From positions 1 through 8,822 of the forward strand of contig CADAHD010000080.1 in NCBI GenBank assembly GCA_902787595.1: 8,822 nt of DNA. The letters are read 5' to 3'. Positions 1 through 6,669 of the stretch are shown one piece after another. Position numbers and translations under genes: made by a program. The notes below the pieces were generated by a model. That model ran no database searches and was not told the DNA's origin. It saw only the letters and a list, made by a program, of their open reading frames with translations. The stretch comes from an uncultured Lachnospiraceae bacterium (GTDB taxonomy: Bacteria; Bacillota_A; Clostridia; Lachnospirales; Lachnospiraceae). Position 1 is the stretch's first letter. Each line of letters starts with the position of its first letter.

Positions 1-221
1 CCAAGGTGGAGCCGCCCGAGAATGATGAGATACCCAAGGTGGAGCCACCCGAGAATGATGAGATACCCAAGGTGGAGCCGCCCAAAAACGATGAGATACC
101 CAAGGTCGAGCCGCCCAAAAATGATGAAATACCTAAGGTGGAGCCGCCCAAAAATGATGAGATACCCAAGGTCGAGCCGCCCAAGAACGATGAGATACCC
201 AAGGTCGAACCGCCCAAGAAC
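1..221 (+). repeat. 33-bp tandem repeat, six full units plus partial ends
   Basis: Six head-to-tail 33-bp units run from 6 to 203, encoding VEPP[E/K]NDEIPK. A partial seventh unit (VEPPKN) ends at 221. Bases 1-5 are the tail of a further unit, so the array continues beyond the window. The first two units encode Glu at residue 5 (GAG); the later ones encode Lys (AAA/AAG). Other differences are mostly silent (GTG/GTC, AAT/AAC, one ATACCT). The strict in-frame period and few differences point to recent expansion by slippage or unequal exchange. The peptide is Pro-rich and charged, suited to an extended linker or stalk. Confidence 0.95.
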
Positions 222-3068
222 GAGGATGAGCAGCCTGAGGGCGAGGGTGATCATGACGAAGATGATGAGCTGCTTAAAGAGCTTAATGATGACGAGCAGC
301 CAATATTAGATGATGACGAGGCGGAAAAAGGCATTCATGATCTGGAGCGTGAGCTGGAAGAGGGGAAATACGACGATGATCCCGAAATGGAGAAGATGAT
401 GAATAGGAATGCCAAGGCAAGGAAGGTCATGAGCGTCTTTAGAGAGCTTCAGAAGGGGATAGACGCGGTAGGAGATATTCTGGCCGGGCGGAAAAGCAGA
501 AAAACCGAAAAGGGTGAAAAGGACAGAAAGGACGAAAAGGAAGGAAAAGCCAGAAAGGACGAAAAGGAAGGAAAAGGCAGAAAAGACAGAGAAGACGGGA
601 AAGACGGAAAAGGAGGGATCCGCAGGACCGGAACTGTCCGTACCGAAGGCCGGAAAAAGCAAAAAGAGAGGATCACACGGACAAAAACCGCAGATCCTAC
701 GCGTCTTGTGAATCTCGATGCGCTGATGGATGAGGATGCAGAGATGAAGGCGCTGGATAAGAGCGCAAAGACCGTTGGAGATCAGAGCTTTATGCCCATA
801 ACAACTGCCGGAAAGGTTAAAAACCGCGCTATTTTGGCGACAGAATATTTATTGGGAGCGGCAATGCTGCCGGTTAACATCGTTGCTGCCGGAATAAACA
901 AGCTGATGCTTATATATCAGAAACGTAAACGTCCGCAGGAGCTGCAGCCTGACAGAACGAAGGATAATATTACTGTAACACCCGGACGCAGCAAAACGAG
1001 TCTGGAGGAGAAAGAAGCTCCAAAAGATGCAGAAGGCAATGAGCAGGTATATGATGATACCCGCAATGTGCCGCTGGTGTGGGAGTTTATGACAGCCGGC
1101 GATCCGGAAGAAGCGCCGGAGATGAGCATTAATATGGATCAGCCTAAACCCGGTAAGACAACGGCGTCTTCGGGTACGGATCCGGGCCATGGATTTATCA
1201 CTCTTTCCTACAGCAGGTTTAACCTGTCTACAAACAGGAAAGAGAGATATAAAGTAGAGTATGGTTTTCAGCCTAAAGACGGGTTTGATGGCGTGGCATC
1301 GTCTATGATAATGACTACGGGTGCATACGTTCCCGGCGTACTTAAGGATAACCGCAATTATTCGTATTCTGTTTCGAAAAAATATACCATAGATAATGAA
1401 GCGGTTAATAAAGTCCTTAAAGCTTCGGAAAAATTTCCGGCTCAGGGTTACAGCGCGTATAAGCGCAATTGTGTCACTTTTGTTGTAGAAATGGGAAAGA
1501 TAGCCGGTCTTCCCGTAGCCGATCAGATAAAGGAAACGGAATATGATGTAGGAAAAGTTGCTGTGACAGGGGCAGTATTAACCGGAGGATTCCTGCCCGC
1601 TGCGCGCTACTCGGCCGAGAGAGATTTTGAAAAATTGCTTACGAAGACGGACACAACATATCAGGACTTTGGACAGAAGGCGGCAACAACAGGGGAGTTG
1701 AGCAAGTATAAAAATACACGCCGACTGATGAATTCTATACCTTACGGATATGCGCCTTCTGTTGCCGGAGAGACTTTGCGCCATTATGTGCCAGGAGAAT
1801 TCGGAGCAAGGCGTGGAGCGGAGAAAGATGATTTTGAAAACAGCAACAGCATCAGTCTGAAAGCTATTGAGCATGAAGACAGAATAGTTCAGAGTTTAAT
1901 GAAGCAGGCAGATGAGAAGCTTAACGGGGAGGAAGCCGATAAGAAGAGAAAAAAAGGCGAAGTACAGGCTATTATCGACGCTTTGAATGAAAAAGACGGA
2001 TGGGGAAGATTTTCCGCATTTGCAAGTAAAGGATTTGATGAGAGTGTGGATGATCCCGCAGAAATAAGGGAGATCCATAAGTCTCTGAATGATCATCGAA
2101 AGACTCTGGGACTTTTTATAAGTAAAAATCCGGAATTTACCAATGACGTCCAGAATGATGTATTACAGCTGATGGATATGTATGAGCTCAGTATAAGGAT
2201 ATTGGATGAGCAGTATCAGAAGGTTATGGCATTGAGGTATACCGGTGAATCAGCCGATATTAAAAAAGTGTATATGAATATGCCTCAATCCTTTACATAT
2301 ACCGATTCGAAAAACAACAAACATCAAATAGTGATGGAGCCCAATCTGATAGAGGCGTATTTACAGATATACGGTTCTATGGGAAAGGCGGCGCCGTATA
2401 TGGCCCGGTATACAATGTATAAAGACGCTTTTGGCCTGGCTAAGACGAAGGACGAAAAAGATGAAGTGAATGAGACGTATGCCGATGCTGTTGCAGCTTA
2501 TGAACTTGCTAAGCAGTTTGCAGATTCACACAGATACCGCCTGAACAGAACAACCTTTGATCATGATGAGATGCAGTATGCATTTGACACCCTGCCTCAG
2601 ATGGAAGAGCCGGGGAAAGATGAGAAAGTTGAAGGTCCTATGAAGATGTTAAAGACTTCTCCTTCGGCTATGTTCCAGTCGCTTATATACGGAACGGCTT
2701 TCAAGGGCTTTTCCGAAGGCATAAAGGATATCTGGCGCGGCAAATCGGTTAAAGAAATCGCAGAATGGGCAAACGAAAAGCTGATCGCATGCGCTCAAAA
2801 CGCAGGAAACCGCGCTGAGCTGAGGAGAATATTGAAATATCACTATGATGCAAGCGTAGTCAAAGATGAGCTAAACGTTGGCTCGAATTTTATAAAGAGT
2901 TTGAACGATTCATTTATACGAGGCGTTTTCAGAAATGAGCTTGATGATGACCGGCTCCTTGATAGCGTGATCAGTGAGCTGGTTGGGCTGGAAGTAAAGG
3001 GAAGCGGATTTATGGGTATACTTACGGAGCTGCTGAAGGATATTAAGAAAGAAGGGAAGAAAGGATAA
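1..3068 (+). CDS. Large repeat-bearing protein with a permuted papain-like (NlpC/P60-type) domain, 5' partial
   Basis: The frame is open to the left edge. The GTG at 6 lies inside a tandem repeat whose preceding codon (AAG) already fits it, so the true start is upstream. Residues are counted from position 6. 1-72 are 11-residue repeats VEPP[E/K]NDEIPK. 73-112 are very acidic. 165-200 are four Lys/Glu-rich 9-residue units. 275-304 are hydrophobic (ILATEYLLGAAMLPVNIVAA core), followed by KRKR. 394-495 hold GHGFITL (His395), GFQP, PGVL and KRNCVTFVVE (Cys489). That His-before-Cys order with an N-C-T/V-F motif is what circularly permuted papain-like domains show, so thiol peptidase, amidase or transferase activity is possible. 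500-1020 look helical and charged and I do not recognise them. I see no LPxTG or Gram-positive anchor. No terminator separates it from the downstream gene, whose promoter starts 3 nt after the stop. The gene is certain; the enzymatic reading is inferred from one motif pair. Confidence 0.85.
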   Translation, partial: KVEPPENDEIPKVEPPENDEIPKVEPPKNDEIPKVEPPKNDEIPKVEPPKNDEIPKVEPPKNDEIPKVEPPKNEDEQPEGEGDHDEDDELLKELNDDEQPILDDDEAEKGIHDLERELEEGKYDDDPEMEKMMNRNAKARKVMSVFRELQKGIDAVGDILAGRKSRKTEKGEKDRKDEKEGKARKDEKEGKGRKDREDGKDGKGGIRRTGTVRTEGRKKQKERITRTKTADPTRLVNLDALMDEDAEMKALDKSAKTVGDQSFMPITTAGKVKNRAILATEYLLGAAMLPVNIVAAGINKLMLIYQKRKRPQELQPDRTKDNITVTPGRSKTSLEEKEAPKDAEGNEQVYDDTRNVPLVWEFMTAGDPEEAPEMSINMDQPKPGKTTASSGTDPGHGFITLSYSRFNLSTNRKERYKVEYGFQPKDGFDGVASSMIMTTGAYVPGVLKDNRNYSYSVSKKYTIDNEAVNKVLKASEKFPAQGYSAYKRNCVTFVVEMGKIAGLPVADQIKETEYDVGKVAVTGAVLTGGFLPAARYSAERDFEKLLTKTDTTYQDFGQKAATTGELSKYKNTRRLMNSIPYGYAPSVAGETLRHYVPGEFGARRGAEKDDFENSNSISLKAIEHEDRIVQSLMKQADEKLNGEEADKKRKKGEVQAIIDALNEKDGWGRFSAFASKGFDESVDDPAEIREIHKSLNDHRKTLGLFISKNPEFTNDVQNDVLQLMDMYELSIRILDEQYQKVMALRYTGESADIKKVYMNMPQSFTYTDSKNNKHQIVMEPNLIEAYLQIYGSMGKAAPYMARYTMYKDAFGLAKTKDEKDEVNETYADAVAAYELAKQFADSHRYRLNRTTFDHDEMQYAFDTLPQMEEPGKDEKVEGPMKMLKTSPSAMFQSLIYGTAFKGFSEGIKDIWRGKSVKEIAEWANEKLIACAQNAGNRAELRRILKYHYDASVVKDELNVGSNFIKSLNDSFIRGVFRNELDDDRLLDSVISELVGLEVKGSGFMGILTELLKDIKKEGKKG
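498..605 (+). repeat. 27-bp (9-residue) Lys/Glu repeat in a purine-rich tract
   Basis: Four 27-bp units lie at 498-524, 525-551, 552-578 and 579-605, encoding RKTEKGEKD, RKDEKEGKA, RKDEKEGKG and RKDREDGKD. Units two and three differ at a single base; the outer two are diverged. The coding strand is almost all purine here, with uninterrupted runs such as GAAAAGGAAGGAAAAG. It lies inside the large 5'-partial gene and probably forms a highly charged, helical or disordered spacer. Confidence 0.85.
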
Positions 3069-3071
3069 AAC

Positions 3072-3100
3072 TTGAATTTGAATGACCAATATAGTATAAT
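3072..3100 (+). promoter_or_regulatory. SigA-type promoter of the first subtilase gene
   Basis: A -35 TTGAAT (3072-3077) is followed by a 17-bp spacer and a perfect -10 TATAAT (3095-3100). Transcription should start near 3107-3110, giving a leader of about 45 nt before the ATG at 3155. It begins 3 nt after the preceding stop codon. The spacing and the TATAGTAT core recur upstream of the second subtilase gene, which supports the call. Confidence 0.82.
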
Positions 3101-3107
3101 TTTTCAC

Positions 3108-3115
3108 GTTACCCT
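3108..3115 (+). promoter_or_regulatory. Conserved GTTACCCT octamer at the predicted transcription start
   Basis: GTTACCCT starts 8 bases past the end of the -10 element. The same octamer, at the same distance from its -10, precedes the second subtilase gene at 6636-6643. It could be an operator, a start-site sequence, or simply residue of the duplication. No known regulator is recognised. Confidence 0.4.
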
Positions 3116-3140
3116 ATCATAACAGTTGTGATACATATTT

Positions 3141-3148
3141 AAAGGAGG
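3141..3148 (+). promoter_or_regulatory. Ribosome binding site of the first subtilase gene
   Basis: AAAGGAGG, ending 6 nt before the ATG at 3155, is a near-perfect Gram-positive Shine-Dalgarno sequence. It fixes the start, which also gives a clean signal peptide. Confidence 0.9.
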
Positions 3149-3154
3149 AAAAAA

Positions 3155-6013
3155 ATGAAACGCAGAAAGGTTTTGGCGCTGCTCATGACTGCTGTGATGA
3201 CGTTCACTTCCGTTGCACCCGATACAGCTATGGTTGCATTTGCGGAAGGAGAAGACGCAGCAGTAGATGTAGTAGTGGAAGAACTGCCCTTTGATCTTAA
3301 GGGTATGCCCGAGGATTATGTGCTTGACGAAGCTGAGATCGAGATGAAGGCGGCATTGCAGGAGCATGATGTAATGGGTACGCTGCAGGAGATGGTGGAA
3401 GGCGTAGACTATATTTCGGACACCGTCATCTGCCTCGCCGACAGTGAGGAGGAGGCACAGACTGTTGCGGCTGCTTATAACGGAGAGCTTATCTGCTTTG
3501 CGCAGGGTGTTGCAGAGATAAAGCTTAACGGAAATATTACCGTTACCCAGGCTGTCAGCGTAGCACAGGATATGTCTTATAACATGCCTGTTGTTGAGCC
3601 TAACTTTAGCGTTCGCTTCCCGGAGGAAGAGGAGATGGCCTTTGGAGAGCTGAGCGAAGATGCAGATGTGGATGTTGATGTAGATGCAGATGAAGAAGCT
3701 GATGACGAAGCAAAAAAGCCTGCAGCAACTTGGGAGGATTTTGTTCTTGGTAAGAACGGCGCAGCACCTCTGCTGAACAACTGCGATCCTTATCTTAAGG
3801 ATCCTACCGCTAATTTCTATCAGTGGATGCATGATCAGATCGATACCTACGGCGCTTGGGAAGTCACCCAGGGATCAAAGGATATTCAGGTAGGTGTTAT
3901 CGACAGCGGCGTTAATCCCAATCATCCGGATCTTAAAGGAAGAGTTAGCGTAGTGTCTATTGCAGGCGTAGATCCTAATGTATATACCCACAGCCATGGT
4001 ACGCATGTTGCCGGTATTATCGGCGCTTCTTTGAATAACGGATCCGGTGTGGCAGGTGTAGCTCCCGGAGTAACGATCGTAACCATGAATGTCGGTCATC
4101 CGACTAACGGTATTACAACAGCAGCGATGGTACGTGCAGAAAACGAATGCGCCAGCAGAAAGATCCCTGTTGTAAATATCAGTATCGGCGGTTTTGCATA
4201 CAGTGCTGCTCAGGATGTGGCTGTACAGAACGCTGTAGCTGCAGGCTGCTGTATGTTTATCTCTATGGGTAATGAATATGCGGAAGCCAAGTCATTTCCT
4301 GCTGCATATAAAGGAACGATACCCGTTGCTGCTACCAATCCCGCAGGTCTGCGTTCCGATTATTCAAACTTTGGTAAATGGGCGGCTATAGCAGCTCCCG
4401 GTACGCATATAATGAGCTGCTATAATGATAAGGCTGACAATTCCAAATACACAAAGAATCTGGATTCTTCGGGCATATACGGACTTATGAGCGGTACGTC
4501 CATGGCCAGTCCCGTAGCTGCAGGAGCAGCGGCTCTCTATATGAGCGCTTATGGCGTTAAGAGCCCCAAGGAAATGACTGCTATAATGCAGAAGAACGGT
4601 ACCAAGACTTCTTCAAAGAAGATAGGTAAGATCTTAAATGTCGGTAACATGTTCAAGGCATCAGGCACCAAAGGAAAAGCTAAAGCAAAGGCGGCTGAAG
4701 ATAACAGGAGCTTTACCGTAGAAGCTGAAGAAGGTTCAAGAGTTATCTATACACTTGACGGCAGCGATCCCGCATTCTTATTCGGCGAGGCTGCCAATGG
4801 TCAGGCTTATGAAGGTGCAGTTGAGCTGGAAGCTAAGGAAGAGGCTTATACTGTTACTGTAAAGACCCTTGTTATTACTGCAGACGGTGAGCTCGGTGAT
4901 ATCGAGGAAACAGTTATCGATGTTCCCGGCGGGGAAGCGGAAGTGGAAGAGGCAAAGGCGGCAAGCGGCCCTGTAGTAACAGAGGCAAGCGGTCTGATAG
5001 ATGCCAAGAATAAGGCACAGATCTTTTCTGTTAATATTCCCGCTACTGCTAAGGTTGATAATGTGCTTAAGCTTTCATGTTCAACAGCAGTGAGCTGGTC
5101 AACTTCCAATGCTTCGGTGTTAGCGCTTAACAAAACCGACGGAACTTCTGTTGTTGCAACCGGCCTTAAGGCGGGCAAGGCAAAGATCACCTGCATGGAT
5201 GCAAACAAAAAGAAGACTGTGATCAGTGTAACCGTTAATGTTCCCGCCTCCAGCCTGAACATTGATCCTAACTATAGCGGATATTTAGGCACGCTGGGTG
5301 TAGGTAAGAGCAAAAAGATTGCTGTAGCATTAGGGGATACTTATGGCAAGCCCAGCAATACTAAGCTTAAATGGAGTTTTGTGATCAATGAAAATGCAAG
5401 CTTAACCCAGCAGGCTATCGAGAGCAAGGCGGTTAAGATCAGCGCAAAGGGAAAAATAAGCATCAATAAGAAGAAGTGGGAGAAACTTTTCGGCGGAAAA
5501 TTTGATATTACCAAACTTGCTACTATTGATGTTACTGCAGAGACTACAGACGGAACAAATCTTAAGTCTACAGCTTATTTTCTGGTAAGCAAGGCTGCTA
5601 CAACAATGTATTTAGCGAACACAACCTCTATACTTAACCATGGTTATTCTGTAAGCAGAAACTACTGGTACAATGATGGTGATAACAGACATGTAAATAG
5701 TGTAACTCTTTATGCTATTATGGATTGCGTTGCTCCCGACCAGGGTGATGTAACAGTATCTTCCAGCAATCCTAATCTGGTCGGCGTGGTGCCTGATGGT
5801 ATGATCACTAATCAAGACGGAAGTCCAAAGATAGTCACAGTAACCATTACGAACCTTTGGACGGGCGCCGTAATTAAAAAGTTCCCTGCTACAATGTATC
5901 AGTTCGAGCTGGTGGCAGCAAACAATACTCCCAAGAAGGGCAAATCCAAGATCACGATCAAGGTTAATGATGGCAGCAATAAGAAGCTCAAATTCAATTT
6001 TAAAGTAAAATAA
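3155..6013 (+). CDS. Secreted subtilisin-like serine protease (S8) with propeptide and Ig-like C-terminus
   Basis: This is a complete 952-residue secreted endopeptidase. The signal peptide is MKRRK plus a hydrophobic core, with probable cleavage after AFA (residue 30). An I9-like propeptide spans about 45-152 (core LADSEEEAQTVAAAYNG, ending in PVVEPNF). It is followed by an acidic linker (155-186) and a stretch with WEDFVLG and YQWMHD. The S8 domain spans about 222-500: Asp250 in VIDSGV, His281 in HGTHVAG, oxyanion Asn373 in SMGNE, Ser449 in SGTSMASP. All catalytic residues are present. About 518-590 (VIYTLDGSDP, AYEGAVEL, TVKTL) resembles the chitobiase C-terminal domain. About 620-697 (VSWSTSNASVL, GLKAGKAKIT) resembles a group 2 bacterial Ig-like domain, and further beta-rich Ig-like material runs to the end. 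There is no LPxTG, so the protein is released or held by its Ig-like region. Its paralogue starts at 6681. The natural substrate is unknown; a nutritional or surface-processing role is inference. Confidence 0.96.
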   Translation: MKRRKVLALLMTAVMTFTSVAPDTAMVAFAEGEDAAVDVVVEELPFDLKGMPEDYVLDEAEIEMKAALQEHDVMGTLQEMVEGVDYISDTVICLADSEEEAQTVAAAYNGELICFAQGVAEIKLNGNITVTQAVSVAQDMSYNMPVVEPNFSVRFPEEEEMAFGELSEDADVDVDVDADEEADDEAKKPAATWEDFVLGKNGAAPLLNNCDPYLKDPTANFYQWMHDQIDTYGAWEVTQGSKDIQVGVIDSGVNPNHPDLKGRVSVVSIAGVDPNVYTHSHGTHVAGIIGASLNNGSGVAGVAPGVTIVTMNVGHPTNGITTAAMVRAENECASRKIPVVNISIGGFAYSAAQDVAVQNAVAAGCCMFISMGNEYAEAKSFPAAYKGTIPVAATNPAGLRSDYSNFGKWAAIAAPGTHIMSCYNDKADNSKYTKNLDSSGIYGLMSGTSMASPVAAGAAALYMSAYGVKSPKEMTAIMQKNGTKTSSKKIGKILNVGNMFKASGTKGKAKAKAAEDNRSFTVEAEEGSRVIYTLDGSDPAFLFGEAANGQAYEGAVELEAKEEAYTVTVKTLVITADGELGDIEETVIDVPGGEAEVEEAKAASGPVVTEASGLIDAKNKAQIFSVNIPATAKVDNVLKLSCSTAVSWSTSNASVLALNKTDGTSVVATGLKAGKAKITCMDANKKKTVISVTVNVPASSLNIDPNYSGYLGTLGVGKSKKIAVALGDTYGKPSNTKLKWSFVINENASLTQQAIESKAVKISAKGKISINKKKWEKLFGGKFDITKLATIDVTAETTDGTNLKSTAYFLVSKAATTMYLANTTSILNHGYSVSRNYWYNDGDNRHVNSVTLYAIMDCVAPDQGDVTVSSSNPNLVGVVPDGMITNQDGSPKIVTVTITNLWTGAVIKKFPATMYQFELVAANNTPKKGKSKITIKVNDGSNKKLKFNFKVK
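3659..3709 (+). repeat. Asp-rich low-complexity run (GATGTN-type hexamers)
   Basis: Consecutive GAT-GTN/GCA codon pairs encode alternating Asp-Val/Ala and then an Asp/Glu cluster (residues 169-185) between the propeptide and the catalytic domain. The paralogous protease at 6681 has no such run at this place. It could bind calcium or act as a flexible processing linker; both are inferences. Confidence 0.7.
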
Positions 6014-6043
6014 GCATATGTTATAAGAAAAATGCGTTTTTTG

Positions 6044-6071
6044 GAAACCGGTGGCGGCAGCCACCGGTTTC
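6044..6071 (+). terminator. Perfect 12-bp hairpin after the first subtilase, possible terminator
   Basis: GAAACCGGTGGC (6044-6055) pairs perfectly with GCCACCGGTTTC (6060-6071) around a GGCA tetraloop, 30 nt after the stop codon. The stem is strong. The bases that follow (TGTTATAATGGG) make a poor U-tract, while a T6 run lies just before the stem. Termination may therefore be weak, or the stem may mainly protect the 3' end of the message. It abuts the next promoter. Confidence 0.55.
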
Positions 6072-6080
6072 TGTTATAAT
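6072..6080 (+). promoter_or_regulatory. Extended -10 promoter of the lipoprotein gene
   Basis: TGTTATAAT fits the extended -10 form (TGn plus TATAAT at 6075-6080). No good -35 is seen 17 bp upstream, where the hairpin stem lies (TGGCGG at 6052-6057), so recognition would depend on the extended -10. A start near 6087 leaves a very short leader of about 17 nt before the ATG at 6104. Confidence 0.55.
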
Positions 6081-6088
6081 GGGGAGAC

Positions 6089-6094
6089 GGAGGT
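6089..6094 (+). promoter_or_regulatory. Ribosome binding site of the lipoprotein gene
   Basis: GGAGGT lies 9 nt before the ATG at 6104. It supports this start, which also yields an intact lipoprotein signal peptide. Confidence 0.85.
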
Positions 6095-6103
6095 AAATAA
6101 GTT

Positions 6104-6586
6104 ATGAAAAAGAAAGTATATGTGAGCGTACTGGCATTATTGTCAGGAGTTTTTATGAGCGCATGTGAAGACGGAAACATTAATGTGGAACAGAATAATG
6201 TCGACAGACCTGTTTATTCCGAAGGAGCAGATGAGGAAGAAGAGATCGGGCAGCTGACTGATGTAAGCGGAAACCTCCTGCCCGTTGTGTCCGGAACAGT
6301 TACTCCGGTAAATGATGATGAGGTGATAGAAGCATTGGATGCGACAGTGAGCGGATCGTTGATCGATAAAGAAAGCGACAAGGTAGTCGGAGAAGAACTA
6401 ATGGCACTGGTTTCTTCGGAAGATGAGGCGCGGGCGGTTGCCGGGCAGTATGGGATCATTCTCGTGACCTACGGACAGGGCGTGGCTACATATCACACTG
6501 AAGAAGACCCTGCAGCGGTAGTGCAGAGAGGACGTGATAACGGCTGGACGCCACTGGCTGTTAACCGTACGCATACTTTGGAATAA
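6104..6586 (+). CDS. Lipoprotein with a stand-alone subtilase-propeptide (I9-like) domain
   Basis: This is a 160-residue protein. MKKK plus a hydrophobic core ends in the lipobox MSAC, so Cys21 is the predicted lipidated residue and the protein sits on the outer face of the membrane. Residues 22-95 are an acidic, Ser/Val/Gly-containing linker with three short VSG-containing segments. Residues 97-158 align without gaps, over their first 31 positions, with the propeptide core of the upstream subtilase: ALVSSEDEARAVAGQYG against CLADSEEEAQTVAAAYNG, then YGQGVA against FAQGVA. I count 13 identities in 31. It ends (TPLAVNRTHTLE) where the propeptides have PVVEPNF, just before their linker. No catalytic domain follows. 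Stand-alone I9 domains are known as subtilase inhibitors and folding helpers. Its position between two subtilases suggests it acts on them, possibly as a membrane-tethered inhibitor or chaperone. The gene and lipobox are secure, the homology is good, and the function is inference. Confidence 0.88.
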   Translation: MKKKVYVSVLALLSGVFMSACEDGNINVEQNNVDRPVYSEGADEEEEIGQLTDVSGNLLPVVSGTVTPVNDDEVIEALDATVSGSLIDKESDKVVGEELMALVSSEDEARAVAGQYGIILVTYGQGVATYHTEEDPAAVVQRGRDNGWTPLAVNRTHTLE

Positions 6587-6599
6587 AAGAGTCTGTTTC

Positions 6600-6628
6600 T
6601 TGAACGGGACGGATCTGTATAGTATCAT
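6600..6628 (+). promoter_or_regulatory. SigA-type promoter of the second subtilase gene
   Basis: A -35 TTGAAC (6600-6605), a 17-bp spacer and a -10 TATCAT (6623-6628) match the promoter of the first subtilase gene in spacing. Both have TATAGTAT at the -10 (6618-6625 here). The -10 here is one base off consensus, so it may be the weaker of the two. It starts 14 nt after the lipoprotein stop; no terminator is visible between. Confidence 0.75.
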
Positions 6629-6635
6629 TTTATTT

Positions 6636-6643
6636 GTTACCCT
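6636..6643 (+). promoter_or_regulatory. Second copy of the GTTACCCT octamer
   Basis: It is identical to 3108-3115 and again starts 8 bases past the end of the -10. The bases around it (6644-6669) have diverged from the first copy, so the octamer is better conserved than its surroundings. Confidence 0.4.
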
Positions 6644-6669
6644 GTTACAATAAACTGTTTTGAAGAGTT

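Noticed and set aside
6..8. GTG at position 6 as the start codon of the large protein.
   Set aside because: The preceding bases continue the repeat in frame and no ribosome site is present in the few bases available, so this is an internal Val codon.
1..221. The 33-bp array as a CRISPR.
   Set aside because: The units abut with no spacers and encode an in-frame peptide, so this is a coding tandem repeat.
22..309. 95-codon + strand frame with its own 11-residue repeat (MMRYPRWSRP-like).
   Set aside because: It is the frame-shifted reading of the 33-bp array; any frame of a 33-bp repeat without stops gives a repeat peptide.
3069..3100. A terminator after the large protein gene.
   Set aside because: There is no stem of useful length; the bases are taken up by the promoter of the next gene.
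3104..3832. 242-codon open frame on the - strand opposite the first subtilase.
   Set aside because: It covers the promoter, ribosome site and propeptide of a clear protease gene. Its peptide is rich in Cys/His/Ile with no recognisable domain, and it is best explained as a shadow of the + strand codons.
5612..6180. Two overlapping - strand frames (5612-6064 and 5899-6180) spanning the end of the first subtilase and the lipoprotein start.
   Set aside because: Both lie over confirmed + strand genes and the hairpin, lack a convincing ribosome site, and the peptides show no domain.
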